Below are positions 16,179 through 25,723 of a stretch of DNA of 64,000 nt, in pieces. Under the pieces are notes generated by a model. It was not told the DNA's origin and made no database searches. It saw nothing but the letters and a program-made list of their open reading frames with translations. The DNA is from DASWTL01 sp966250385 (GTDB taxonomy: Bacteria > Bacteroidota > Bacteroidia > Sphingobacteriales > Sphingobacteriaceae). The stretch covers positions 131,660-195,659 of the forward strand of contig CBINHC010000009.1 of assembly GCA_966250385.1 (NCBI GenBank), read 5' to 3'. A program made the translations under genes and the position numbers. The number at the start of each line of letters is the position of its first letter. Position 1 is the stretch's first letter.

Positions 16179-18403
16179 TAAAGCCTGATCTTTCTTAACG
16201 TGAGGCTGTTGGTCACGACCGAGCAGGAACTTAAGGCCATGGCAGCACTGGCTATCATGGGATCCAAAAGAAAGCCGTTATAGGAGTACAGCACTCCTGC
16301 AGCCAATGGAACACCAAGAATATTGTAAATGAAGGCCCAGAACAGATTCTGCCGGATCGTCTGAACAGTTTTCCGGGAGAGAACCAGGGCCTTGGCAATT
16401 GCCTGCAGGTCGGACGTAATGAGAGTGATCTTCGCCACGTCGATCGCTATTTCCGAGCCTTTCCCCATAGCAATACTTACATCGGCCTGCGCCAGGGCAT
16501 GAGAATCGTTTATGCCATCCCCCACCATAGCGACCACCCGGCCTTTTGATTGCAGATCCTTGATAAACGCTGCTTTGTCTGCAGGTAGCATTTCCGCATG
16601 AACCCCAGCGATCCCCACCTCCTGTGCGATCCGATTGGCGGTGGCTTCATTATCGCCGGTGAGCATGAAAACCTCAATTCCCATCCGCTTTAGTTTGCTG
16701 ATAGCCGGTAATGATCCCGGCTTCACCCGGTCTGATATAGAAATGACCGCCAGTACCTGGTCAGAATCGGCGAAATACACGACAGTATTCGCCTGCCGCT
16801 GGAGTAGATCTGCCTGAACCGCCAGCCGTTCATCAAGATTGATCCGGTTACGGTCAATTAATTTCCTGTTTCCGACATAATAGGTTTGGTTCCCGTAGGA
16901 ACCCCTGATTCCATGTCCTGTTACGCTTTCAAAGTCGTATACCGGCACGACGGAAGCTGAGGGCGCCAAATGATTGACGACCGCTGAGGCTAACGGATGT
17001 TCTGAAAGCAGCTCTAAGCTGTAAAGGAGACTTCGGCTGGCCGTATCTGCATCCGGATGCCAATGGCACCCGGTAACCTCCGGTCTTCCTTCGGTGATAG
17101 TTCCGGTTTTATCCAGGATCACGGTATCCACCTTGTGTCCCAGCTCAAGACTTTCGGCATCCTTAATCAGTATGTTATTTTCGGCTCCCTTTCCCACTCC
17201 GACCATAATGGCGGTAGGCGTCGCCAGCCCCAGGGCACACGGACAGGCGATCACCAAAACAGTTACGGACGTAAGCAGCGCATGGGTAAATGCATCTTCG
17301 CCTCCCAGCAGTAACCAGCAGAAAAACGTAAGGACGGAGATACCGATCACAGCCGGAACAAATATACCGGCAATTTTATCGACCAGTTTTTGCACCGGCG
17401 CCTTACTACCCTGGGCCTCCTGCACCTTTTTTATAATATGTGCCAATAACGTATCACTTCCGACTTTCTCCGCTTCAAATTGAATCGTTCCTTTCTGGTT
17501 GATCGTCCCGGCAAAGACCTTTTCAGACACCCTTTTCTTTGCTGGCACAGGCTCACCAGTTATCATGCTTTCATCAATGTAGGTAAATCCCGAGGTGATA
17601 ACTCCATCGACTGGTATACGGTCGCCCGGCTTGATCAGGATCAGACTTCCCGCTGTGACTTCCGCGACAGAGACTACCTTTTGCTGGCCGTCAACCAGCA
17701 ATGTAACCACCTGAGGCTGCAGCCCGATCAGCTTACGGATTGCATTTGAGGTATTCGATTTCGCCCGCTCTTCCAGCCATTTACCGATCGAAATAAATGC
17801 GACCACCACAGCGGCTGCTTCAAAATAAACGTGCGCATGCAATCCACGTGAATGCCAGAACTCGGGTGTTACTGTATTGAATGCGCTGAACAGAAAAGCT
17901 ATACCGGTGCTCAGTGCTACCAGGGAATCCATATTGGCCTTCCGATGTAAGGCCTGTTTATACGCATTGATAAAAAATTGTCGCCCAAACCAGAAGAGCA
18001 CCGGGACCGTAATTGCAAGTGAGATCCAGTTGCCGAAAGGCAGGTCCATAAAGAACATCCCGATAATACCGACCGGCAACGCCAGGACAGTAGTCCAGAT
18101 CGCCCGTTTTTTAACTTCCTGATACTGCTTTTGCTGAAGCTCTTCCTGCAGCTTCATAGGAGCGTCGGTGCTGATGACCAGATCAAATCCTATTCCCTGC
18201 AAGGCGGTCTGCAGTTTTTCCGGTGAAGTCTGCCCGGCGTCAAAGTTGGTGACCGCCATTTGGGTCGCAAAATTTACGCTGGCGCTGATGACCCCGGGCA
18301 CTTTTTGCAGCTCTTTCTCGACACTGATTGCACAGGAAGCACATGTCATTCCGATCACCGGAAATGACTCTTTGATATTCCCTTGATCATTTCTTAACCC
18401 CAT
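16178..18403 (-). CDS. copA: Copper-exporting P1B-type ATPase
   Basis: 741 residues. A single N-terminal HMA domain binds Cu(I) with C21 and C24 (GMTCASC). Eight membrane helices follow, with the TGE loop (MITGEP) in the actuator domain, the CPC ion-binding motif in IACPCALGLATP near residue 388, the phosphorylation site DKTGTITEG near 431, the SEHPLASAV nucleotide-domain motif near 469, and MVGDGINDSHALAQA near 628. The MxxSS of the last helix (AMALSSCSVV) completes the copper/silver-type signature. It pumps monovalent copper out of the cytoplasm using ATP. Position in the operon: 40 bp after CusA and overlapping the reductase by one base. Confidence 0.95.
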   Translation of the reverse strand: MGLRNDQGNIKESFPVIGMTCASCAISVEKELQKVPGVISASVNFATQMAVTNFDAGQTSPEKLQTALQGIGFDLVISTDAPMKLQEELQQKQYQEVKKRAIWTTVLALPVGIIGMFFMDLPFGNWISLAITVPVLFWFGRQFFINAYKQALHRKANMDSLVALSTGIAFLFSAFNTVTPEFWHSRGLHAHVYFEAAAVVVAFISIGKWLEERAKSNTSNAIRKLIGLQPQVVTLLVDGQQKVVSVAEVTAGSLILIKPGDRIPVDGVITSGFTYIDESMITGEPVPAKKRVSEKVFAGTINQKGTIQFEAEKVGSDTLLAHIIKKVQEAQGSKAPVQKLVDKIAGIFVPAVIGISVLTFFCWLLLGGEDAFTHALLTSVTVLVIACPCALGLATPTAIMVGVGKGAENNILIKDAESLELGHKVDTVILDKTGTITEGRPEVTGCHWHPDADTASRSLLYSLELLSEHPLASAVVNHLAPSASVVPVYDFESVTGHGIRGSYGNQTYYVGNRKLIDRNRINLDERLAVQADLLQRQANTVVYFADSDQVLAVISISDRVKPGSLPAISKLKRMGIEVFMLTGDNEATANRIAQEVGIAGVHAEMLPADKAAFIKDLQSKGRVVAMVGDGINDSHALAQADVSIAMGKGSEIAIDVAKITLITSDLQAIAKALVLSRKTVQTIRQNLFWAFIYNILGVPLAAGVLYSYNGFLLDPMIASAAMALSSCSVVTNSLTLRKIRL

Positions 18404-18443
18404 AGTTGTATTTGTACGTCATAAATTGTATTGAAAGTTTAGT

Positions 18444-21400
18444 TCATCCGGCAACGGCCGTTGCCTGGATATTCGATTCCGAAAGCACCGGGAAGACGTC
18501 TTTGTGTTTCTTCCTGAGGTAGTTGTTCAGCGCTTTTCGTCCAAATGTGTAGAATACCACCGGGGTTACGACCATATCCAGCAGCGTACTGCTGACAAGA
18601 CCGCCGAGGATCACCGTGGCAACGGGATACAATATCTCTTTGCCGGCCGCTGTTGCATCAAGCGTTAGCGGAATCAGCGCCAATCCGGCGGTAAGGGCTG
18701 TCATCAGTACCGGAACCAGTCGCTCCAGTGAGCCGCGGATAATCATCTGCCGGCTGAATTGCTCACCCTCATTTTCAACCAGGTGGATATAATGACTGAT
18801 CATCAATATGCCGTTCCTGGAGGCAATGCCCGTCAGGGTTATGAAACCGACCAAAGTGGCGACAGAAAACACCCAGCCGGTCAGCATGACAGACACAACG
18901 CTCCCGACCAGTGCCAACGGAATATTCAGCATGATCTGGCCTGCGATCCAGGCAGAGTTGAAATGGCTGTACAATACAAGAAAAATACCCGCAAAAGAGA
19001 ACAGGCTCAGGATCAGAATGAGTCGCGATGCAGACCGCTGGCTCTCGAACTGACCGCCATATTCCAGGAAATAACCCTGAGGTAGCTGCAGACCGGTTCT
19101 CAGTTTCTCCCGTACTTCCCGGACTGCGCCGCCAAGGTCGCGCCCCTGTACATTAGCCGATACAATGATCCTTCGCTGGGAGTTCTCATGATTGATCACA
19201 TGTATTCCGCTTTCAAACCCGACGCTGGCCAGCTGCTCCAGGGAGACCAGTGATCCGTCCGGAAGCGAGATCGGTGTCTTCCTGATGGCATCAACACTGT
19301 TGCGGGTGCTGTCATCCGTCCGGAGTACAAGGTCAAAGGTCTGCAGTCCGTCGATGACCTGACTCTTTACCTTCCCGTTATGAAATATTTCAAGGTCCTC
19401 GGCGACCTCCCCGGGGTGCAGCCCATAGCGCTGAACGGCGGCACGATCCATTTTGATCAGCAGCTGTGGAACAAGGACTTGCTTCTCCATCTGGACGTCG
19501 ACAATACCCGGAACAGTATGGACGAGGTCTCTGATCTTCGAGGCATGATTTCGCAGTTCGGCCAGATCGTTCCCAAACACTTTGATGGCTATCTGCGCCC
19601 GGACACCCGAAAGCAGATGATCCAACCGGTGGGAAATAGGTTGCCCGATATTGACCGAGACGCCCTTTAACACGGCAAGCTGTGCCCTCAGGTCGGCCAG
19701 AATTTCCTGCTTACTTCTGTCAATCTCATCAGGGCTCTTCAGGGCTACTTCGATCTCCGAATTACTTGGAGGTTCCGCATGCTCATCCAATTCGGCCCTT
19801 CCGGTCCTGCGCGCTGTGAAAACCACTTCCGGAACCTTTAGAAGCTGTTGTTCAGCGATACTGCCGATCTTGTTAGCCTGCTCGAGAGAAGTGCCGGCAG
19901 GCAGAGAAAGGTTTACCGTATAACTTCCTTCATTGAATTCCGGCAAAAACTCGGTACCGAAGAAAGGGACAATGCTTATCGAAGTCACGATCAGCATGAC
20001 CGCCGATCCGATCACCGTTCTGGGATGATTCAACCCCCAGTCCAGGAGCCTGGTGTCCTTCATTTTTAAGAACCTTACCAGAAAGCTCTCCTTCGCTGAC
20101 CCGGAATCCTCCTGCGAAGACCTGCGGCCTTTTTTCCAGAATTTGAGATCAACGGGCTTTAACGCCTTTTCAGCGCCGAAAAGAAAGCTGCACAGTGCGG
20201 GAGTAACCGTTAACGAGACCACCAAAGACGCAGCGATCGAAGTGATGTAAGCAATTCCAAGCGGGCTGAAGATCTTTCCCTCGATGCCTTGCAGGAAGAA
20301 CAGTGGCAGGAAGACCAGAATCACGATGATCGTAGCATAAACAATTGAATTGCGCACCTCACTGCTTGCCTCATAAATTACGGACAATACGGGCTTCGGA
20401 TGCGGACTGGCCCAGTTCTCTTTCAGCCTCCGGAACACGTTCTCCACGTCAACGATCGCATCATCCACCAGCTCCCCGATAGCGATCGCTATTCCGCCCA
20501 GGGTAAGGGTGTTCATAGAGATATCAAACCACTGAAAAACAAGCGCTGAAATGACCAACGAAAGTGGAATAGCGGTAAGTGTGATCAGTGTAGTTCTGAA
20601 GTTTAACAGGAACATGAACAGGACGATCACCACCAGAATGAAACCATCCCGAAGTGCCTCTTCGACATTCTTCAAAGCGTTTACGATGAAGCTTCGCTGC
20701 TGAAAAATATCGCTGTTAATTTTTATATCCTCAGGCAGCGAAGGCTGCAGTTCTGCGATCGCATCATTTATGCGGCGGGTGAGTTCCAGGGTATTGGCAT
20801 CCGGCTGCTTCTCAACACTTAGTATGACAGCCGGCTTTCCGTTGAGTGATCCTTCGCCCCTTTTTACGGCCGCCCCCAGCCGGATGTCTGCCACCTGGCG
20901 CAACAGAACAGGTGAGTTATCCCGGTACCCTACTACCGTATTCCTGATATCATCCAATGAGGATGGCTTAATGCGTGAGATATTTCTGATCAGCACCTCG
21001 GAACCCTGGTTTTGCATAAAACCACCGGAAGTATTGGCATTGGAATTACCAAGAGCTTCATCAACCTGACCGACAGAAATACCGAGCTGCCGGAGCTTTT
21101 GCGGTGATACTAAAACCTGGTACTGCATGAGCTCGCCGCCGATAGATACGACCTGGGCGATCCCTTTGATAGCCATTAAGCGCCGGCGGATCGTATTATC
21201 CGCAAGTGTCCGGATGTCCATCGGACCGGTCTTATCCCCGGTTACCGCGATCAGCATGATCTGGCCCATCACGGAGCTTACCGGTCCCATTACAGGCGTG
21301 ACCCCAGGCGGGAGTACTATGGTCTGAAGCTTTTCTGCCGTTAACTGCCGCGCACGGTAAACATCCGTATCCCAGTCGAACTCGACGAAAACCATTCCCA

Positions 21401-21668
21401 AACCGGCTGAGGCCACTGACCGGACCGTCTCGACTCCGGGAGAAGCACTTAAAGCCGTTTCTGCAGGCAGAAGGACCTGTGTCTCGACTTCTTCCGGTGC
21501 CATCCCGTCAGCCTCCAGGAAAACGGTTACGCGCGAACGGTTCAGGTCGGGAAGAACATCAACCGGCAACTGGTAAAAGGTATACGCTCCATACAACAAC
21601 AGGATCGTCGCCGCGACCAGCACAATAAGCCGGTGCTTTAAGGAAAACTTGATCAGTCTGTCTAACAT
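18444..21668 (-). CDS. cusA: CusA/CzcA-family heavy-metal RND efflux pump
   Basis: 1074 residues, the normal size of an HME-RND inner-membrane pump. It starts MLDRLIKFSLKHRLIVL and shows the two-fold repeat with large periplasmic loops (RTPI/TALPLxL-type helices, FRTTLITLTAIPLSLVISAL, and in the second half ITLTGIASRNGILMISHYIHL). The helix-4 GELVDDAIVDVENVFRRL carries the conserved acidic pair used for proton relay. The protein exports metal ions from the periplasm, and perhaps cytoplasm, through a tripartite channel using proton motive force. The adaptor and outer-membrane genes lie upstream in the same operon, with the HMBD lipoprotein between. Cu(I)/Ag(I) specificity is inferred from the neighbours CopA and the HMA chaperone. 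Confidence 0.9.
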   Translation of the reverse strand: MLDRLIKFSLKHRLIVLVAATILLLYGAYTFYQLPVDVLPDLNRSRVTVFLEADGMAPEEVETQVLLPAETALSASPGVETVRSVASAGLGMVFVEFDWDTDVYRARQLTAEKLQTIVLPPGVTPVMGPVSSVMGQIMLIAVTGDKTGPMDIRTLADNTIRRRLMAIKGIAQVVSIGGELMQYQVLVSPQKLRQLGISVGQVDEALGNSNANTSGGFMQNQGSEVLIRNISRIKPSSLDDIRNTVVGYRDNSPVLLRQVADIRLGAAVKRGEGSLNGKPAVILSVEKQPDANTLELTRRINDAIAELQPSLPEDIKINSDIFQQRSFIVNALKNVEEALRDGFILVVIVLFMFLLNFRTTLITLTAIPLSLVISALVFQWFDISMNTLTLGGIAIAIGELVDDAIVDVENVFRRLKENWASPHPKPVLSVIYEASSEVRNSIVYATIIVILVFLPLFFLQGIEGKIFSPLGIAYITSIAASLVVSLTVTPALCSFLFGAEKALKPVDLKFWKKGRRSSQEDSGSAKESFLVRFLKMKDTRLLDWGLNHPRTVIGSAVMLIVTSISIVPFFGTEFLPEFNEGSYTVNLSLPAGTSLEQANKIGSIAEQQLLKVPEVVFTARRTGRAELDEHAEPPSNSEIEVALKSPDEIDRSKQEILADLRAQLAVLKGVSVNIGQPISHRLDHLLSGVRAQIAIKVFGNDLAELRNHASKIRDLVHTVPGIVDVQMEKQVLVPQLLIKMDRAAVQRYGLHPGEVAEDLEIFHNGKVKSQVIDGLQTFDLVLRTDDSTRNSVDAIRKTPISLPDGSLVSLEQLASVGFESGIHVINHENSQRRIIVSANVQGRDLGGAVREVREKLRTGLQLPQGYFLEYGGQFESQRSASRLILILSLFSFAGIFLVLYSHFNSAWIAGQIMLNIPLALVGSVVSVMLTGWVFSVATLVGFITLTGIASRNGILMISHYIHLVENEGEQFSRQMIIRGSLERLVPVLMTALTAGLALIPLTLDATAAGKEILYPVATVILGGLVSSTLLDMVVTPVVFYTFGRKALNNYLRKKHKDVFPVLSESNIQATAVAG

Positions 21669-21755
21669 GGGGTCAGGGAGTATTTTCTAAAGCGATAAAG
21701 CGAAAAAGGGCTGACGGGCTATCTGGTACCCCGTCAGCTATTCCCGGTGTCGTGA

Positions 21756-22703
21756 TTAGTGATGAGCATGCGAATCCGCAGGAGCGCCTGCATGGCCTGC
21801 CATGACATTCAGTACGAAATCTGTGGTATGAACCTTCCCTTTGGACTGGAACTGGATCCATCCGCGGTATATCCCGGCTTTCTCGAAGGTCGTATGGAGG
21901 TCAAACTTTCCGTTCTCAACACCAGGATGTACATGGAGATATTCTTTGTCATTCAGACTGACCACGACCATATGTGCTTTCGCGCCCAGGAAGTCCTCCA
22001 GTGCCGCCGGATCTACAACCTTACCGTTTTGCTTAACGGTCCCGGTAATGCTTACCTGCTGGTTAGCGGCAAGCTCGCCCTGTGGTTCCAGGGTAACGCT
22101 GAATCCGTCTTCAGAATTGCTGGTAAGTTTGTTTGCTGAATATTTCGTATGCTCCGGCGCATTACCCTTTACGCTTACTTTCATTTTATCAACGGTGTGG
22201 TTACCGCCAACCGGTTTAAAATCAGCAAAAACGGTATAGTTTCCAGGGGCCGGAAATTTGGTCGGCACGGTGTAGGAACCATCCTCGGTATACTCCGGAT
22301 GAATATGATCAAAATAAGACAGGTCATCATTAACAATAATGAGGTGGATCTTCTTCTCATGCTGAATTTCCAGGCCTATTGCATCACCTTCGCGGCCTTC
22401 CATCTTGGGGGTCATGGATAAAACAACATCATCGCCGGGAGACACCATCGCAGGTGAAGTGCCGAACTGCATAAAGTACTTGTTGGAATTCGCTGCTCCC
22501 GCATTGTCATTGTGCTCGAGCTTCATACCGCATTTCTTACAGATATCCCCTTCTTTTCCGATAACATCCGGATGCATTGAGCATGCAAAGGTATGTTCGC
22601 CGGCATGGTTCGCCGCGGCAGTGGTGTTACTGCTGGAGGTGCCGCAGCTCACGAGCAAAGAGGAAGAAATTAGCGCTAAGGCAAGAAATTTTAATTTTAA
22701 CAT
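21756..22703 (-). CDS. HMBD-containing lipoprotein, periplasmic metal binder
   Basis: 315 residues with a lipobox (SSLLVSC, Cys about residue 20). A heavy-metal-binding domain (HMBD) follows at residues about 38-68: FACSMHPDVIGKEGDICKKCG, with the xCxMHPx(n)CxxCG pattern also found in CusB and CopA N-termini. Two YtkA/FixH-like beta-sandwiches follow, rich in His (KKIHLIIVNDDLSYFDHIHP, then EYLHVHPG), and the end is a His-rich tail (GHAGAPADSHAHH). This is a periplasmic or outer-leaflet metal binder that probably hands copper to the RND complex. It lies between the adaptor and the pump. The combination of HMBD, His-rich and sandwich parts is typical of Bacteroidota copper operons. Confidence 0.8.
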   Translation of the reverse strand: MLKLKFLALALISSSLLVSCGTSSSNTTAAANHAGEHTFACSMHPDVIGKEGDICKKCGMKLEHNDNAGAANSNKYFMQFGTSPAMVSPGDDVVLSMTPKMEGREGDAIGLEIQHEKKIHLIIVNDDLSYFDHIHPEYTEDGSYTVPTKFPAPGNYTVFADFKPVGGNHTVDKMKVSVKGNAPEHTKYSANKLTSNSEDGFSVTLEPQGELAANQQVSITGTVKQNGKVVDPAALEDFLGAKAHMVVVSLNDKEYLHVHPGVENGKFDLHTTFEKAGIYRGWIQFQSKGKVHTTDFVLNVMAGHAGAPADSHAHH

Positions 22704-22755
22704 GATCTTAAAATTTTGATTATTTGATTTAATGGAATACTGTTAATAAGCTTTT

Positions 22756-24399
22756 TTATTGGTTCAGAAACATCGTCTTCATCTCGTAACTTCCGGCAGA
22801 TACGATGCGGTCCCCCTGTTTGGCGCCGGCAACAATTGCCTCGGTTTCATTATTTTTGATGACTTTGGCGTACTCAATATGGAAGGTTTCAGGCCCGTCC
22901 TTGACAAAATATGCCGGCTTGCCGTTTACTTCGACAACGGCCCGGCTTGGAGTAACCAGCCTGCGGGCCGTCTCTGATTGAGTTGAAGCGATAATGACTT
23001 TCTGGCCAAGTTTGAACGCGCCCTGTTTTTTCCGGATCTCGAACAGGTATCGGTGCGTTTGGTTCGACTCATTTACAAACTGTCCGGCAGATACTTTTTT
23101 CAGGAGTCCGGTAGCCCCATTCTCACCCCGGACGGTAATTTCTTTCGCCGTTTCGATACGTCCAATATCCGCAGCATCTACCTGAACGGCGACCAGAACG
23201 CTACTCAGGTCGGTGATCTGAAAAAGAGTTTCTCCGGCGTTGATCATGCTGCCTACGGAATAGCTGAATGGCCCGACCACGCCGCCAATCGGTGCTGTCA
23301 GCTTGATCCGCATACCACTTGACTGGCCGAAAGACAGGTTCTTGCGCATAAGTTCAAGGTTCTTGCGCGCAATCCGATAACGGGATTCGGCTTCCGATAA
23401 CTCTCTCCTTGAGGTAATGTCGGCTATCGTTTTCAATCGCTCGAATTGAATTTTTGCGGCTTTGACCTCTTCCGACAAGCTATTGAATTGGGTGATCATA
23501 TTCAGCTTGGTTCCCGCGTCGATGATCGGCTCGACCGTTGCGACAACCTGCCCCTTTCTCACCACCTGGCCCACCATGACGTGCAGGCTGGCTATTTTAC
23601 CGGCTTGCGGAGACTCGATCACTGCCAGGCCGTTCTGACCGGGGATAATTTCTCCCTGGAACTCCCGTGTCTCATTAAACTCTCCGTACCTATTGGAACT
23701 TGTTTCAATTCCATACAGGAACTGGGTCTCTTTGGGTACCGTGAGTAACGATGGGCTCGGACTCGTATCTCTCCCGTGTTCTTCGGTCCCATGCGCTGAG
23801 GTCTTGCTGGTTGACAGCGGGAAGCTCAGCAGAATCATGGCAGCGGCAGCGTATTCCGGAAGTAATTTCTTCAGCCTTACCATCATAATGAACAACACGA
23901 TCACGGCTCCCGCTACCGCACCGATCAGTCCCGGGACTGCAATATCGAGCAGCTGTACTGGTGCCACAGCCGATCCTTCGTTTCCAACCACCACGTTCTG
24001 CAGAACCAGCATATCGGGTCCTTTCTGCGCCCGCAGGCTAACATTCAAGGCGTAGGTTCCGTTCTCCGGAAAAACGCCCCTGACCTCATAGATACCGGAT
24101 TCGATATGCCGTGCAGCAAACTTCAGGCGGCTATTGCCAGCCGAAACCACGGATAGTGCAGCATTATCAACGGGTTTGTTGGTTTGATAATCACTGACAA
24201 ACAACCGCATAACACTCTCCCTGTCCTTCACCAGCCCGGTGTATTTCAGCAGCACCTCGTACTTGTCGGAGACAGCAGCTGCGGACGGCCCCTGAGCAAC
24301 GTGTTCAGGAGAAGCCTTTGCATTTCCATGATTTTCGCCACCATGTGCCATTACCCATCCTGGTAAAAGCAGCAGCAGTAATAAGATGACCCGGTTCAT
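22756..24399 (-). CDS. cusB: CusB-like membrane-fusion adaptor with extra N-terminal domain
   Basis: 547 residues, longer than typical CusB. A signal peptide and a His/Gly-rich start (MAHGGENHGNA) precede a YtkA/FixH-like beta domain (about 40-145, LLKYTGLVKDRESVMRL), then a membrane helix (LLDIAVPGLIGAVAGAVIVLFIMMVRL) and a second hydrophobic stretch. The C-terminal ~340 residues are the adaptor proper: lipoyl/barrel-sandwich halves (ESPQAGKIASLHVMVGQVV, IGGVVGPFSYSVGS), a helical hairpin, a beta-barrel and the membrane-proximal domain. It links CusA to the outer-membrane channel. Its ATG overlaps the TolC stop (ATGA), so translation is coupled. The fused sandwich may be an additional periplasmic metal binder (inference). 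Confidence 0.85.
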   Translation of the reverse strand: MNRVILLLLLLLPGWVMAHGGENHGNAKASPEHVAQGPSAAAVSDKYEVLLKYTGLVKDRESVMRLFVSDYQTNKPVDNAALSVVSAGNSRLKFAARHIESGIYEVRGVFPENGTYALNVSLRAQKGPDMLVLQNVVVGNEGSAVAPVQLLDIAVPGLIGAVAGAVIVLFIMMVRLKKLLPEYAAAAMILLSFPLSTSKTSAHGTEEHGRDTSPSPSLLTVPKETQFLYGIETSSNRYGEFNETREFQGEIIPGQNGLAVIESPQAGKIASLHVMVGQVVRKGQVVATVEPIIDAGTKLNMITQFNSLSEEVKAAKIQFERLKTIADITSRRELSEAESRYRIARKNLELMRKNLSFGQSSGMRIKLTAPIGGVVGPFSYSVGSMINAGETLFQITDLSSVLVAVQVDAADIGRIETAKEITVRGENGATGLLKKVSAGQFVNESNQTHRYLFEIRKKQGAFKLGQKVIIASTQSETARRLVTPSRAVVEVNGKPAYFVKDGPETFHIEYAKVIKNNETEAIVAGAKQGDRIVSAGSYEMKTMFLNQ

Positions 24400-25595
24400 A
24401 ATTTTCCTGTTAAGTATTGTAGGTTAATCAATTTGGTATTGTAATCTTTCAGGGTCTCGATACGCCTGAGCCGTATTTCAAAGGCATCTGATAAGTTTCT
24501 GATAAAGCTTATGTAATCACTTTGGCCGCTTTTCAGAAGCCGGTAGGATGTATCAATAATTTTTTCCGCCTGATGCATCCCCGAGGTCTGATAGTAATCA
24601 ACGAGGGACCTGTGCGCGGCGACTTCTCCCCAGGCCGCCTGAATTTCCATCCTCGCGTCCATCTGCTGATTTTGAAGATCAAAACGTGCGGCTTCTGCCT
24701 CGTATCTGGCAGCCCCGATCGCGCCCCGGTGTTGACCGGCCCAGAGCGGGATGGCGACTCCGAGCTGCACCGACCCTGCCCCCCAATTAGTGTCGCTGCT
24801 CCTAAATCCAAGGAAGACGTCGGGGAGGCTTCTGGCCCGCTCCACCCGTACCCGCAGCCTCTGTAATTCCTCGGCTTCGCCATAAAACTTCACCGCAGGA
24901 TGATTCGCACTTGAAGTATCACCTGCCATCGACAGTGGCTGCAGATCCGTTACAGAAATGCCATGATCATTGATCAGCGTATTCAACTGCTCAAGGGCGG
25001 ATAGGTATCCGGTCCTGTGTTTTATACTTAAATTGTGTACTTCCAGCGCCTGTGCCTCCGCATATACCTTCTGCAGATAATCGATCTGACCGGCCTGAAA
25101 CTGTCTTGCCGATGCCATGGCGAACCCCGCATACAAGCTGTCCTGATCCTCATATTCAGTCACCAGGGCTTTCAGATATTGGGCATCATTATACCGGAGC
25201 ATGACATCCCGCTTTAAACCGGCAACCGTGAGCTCGTTATGGTCCTCGGCCAGGCGAACCTGCTGTTTGTTCAATTGGGATTGCGCCGCATAAACCGTCG
25301 GAAAACTGAATGTCTGCTTAAGACTAAAAGCGCCATCCGGGACAGACCTCCCCCGCTCAAACTCAACGTCCAGACGGCCGGGATCAAAAGAAGTCTTTCG
25401 CAGTTCGACCGCCTTCCTTACTAAGGATCCGGACGAACGGACAGCCGGATGGTTTTCAAGCGCCTTCTGAACAACCTGGTCCATGGTCAGACACTGACCG
25501 GCACTTTCCGATGGAAAAACGAAAGATAAAAGCACCCCTATGAAGAGTGATTTTGCAAAGATTTCCGGAAAAGTGACTGGCCTGATAAGTTTCAT
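24396..25595 (-). CDS. TolC-family outer-membrane efflux protein of the Cus-like system
   Basis: 399 residues using the ATG at 25595, which gives a normal signal peptide (MKLIRPVTFPEIF... PSESAGQ). The longer in-frame start at 25760 lies upstream of the promoter and is rejected. The mature part is a repeat of helical OEP domains (VVQKALENHPAVRSSGSLVRKAVELR, ALEQLNTLIND, RAR/LQNQQMDARMEIQAAWGEV), ending in LINLQYLTGKL. It forms the outer-membrane duct of the CusCBA-like complex. It is the first gene of the leftward operon under operator 5 and overlaps cusB by 4 bases. Confidence 0.9.
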   Translation of the reverse strand: MKLIRPVTFPEIFAKSLFIGVLLSFVFPSESAGQCLTMDQVVQKALENHPAVRSSGSLVRKAVELRKTSFDPGRLDVEFERGRSVPDGAFSLKQTFSFPTVYAAQSQLNKQQVRLAEDHNELTVAGLKRDVMLRYNDAQYLKALVTEYEDQDSLYAGFAMASARQFQAGQIDYLQKVYAEAQALEVHNLSIKHRTGYLSALEQLNTLINDHGISVTDLQPLSMAGDTSSANHPAVKFYGEAEELQRLRVRVERARSLPDVFLGFRSSDTNWGAGSVQLGVAIPLWAGQHRGAIGAARYEAEAARFDLQNQQMDARMEIQAAWGEVAAHRSLVDYYQTSGMHQAEKIIDTSYRLLKSGQSDYISFIRNLSDAFEIRLRRIETLKDYNTKLINLQYLTGKL

Positions 25596-25618
25596 CGCTG
25601 TCCAACTATTTGATATTT

Positions 25619-25682
25619 CAAAATTAGCCTGACCGGAAACCCTGCTCTTTACATAATTGCCACAAAGACTTATATAATTATA
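25619..25682 (-). promoter_or_regulatory. HMA-AraC-type operator and promoter 5 (copper efflux operon)
   Basis: The -7 box TAATTTTG occupies 25626-25619 (minus strand), about 24 bp from the ATG at 25595. Plus-strand reading of the half-sites: proximal TTACATAATTGCC from 25649, distal TTATATAATTATA from 25670, spacing 21 bp; proximal start to -7 start is 23 bp. It controls the whole seven-gene copper operon. Confidence 0.85.
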
Positions 25683-25723
25683 AAGCGGAAAAGAGGACGA
25701 GAAAATTAAATTAGTTTTACAGC

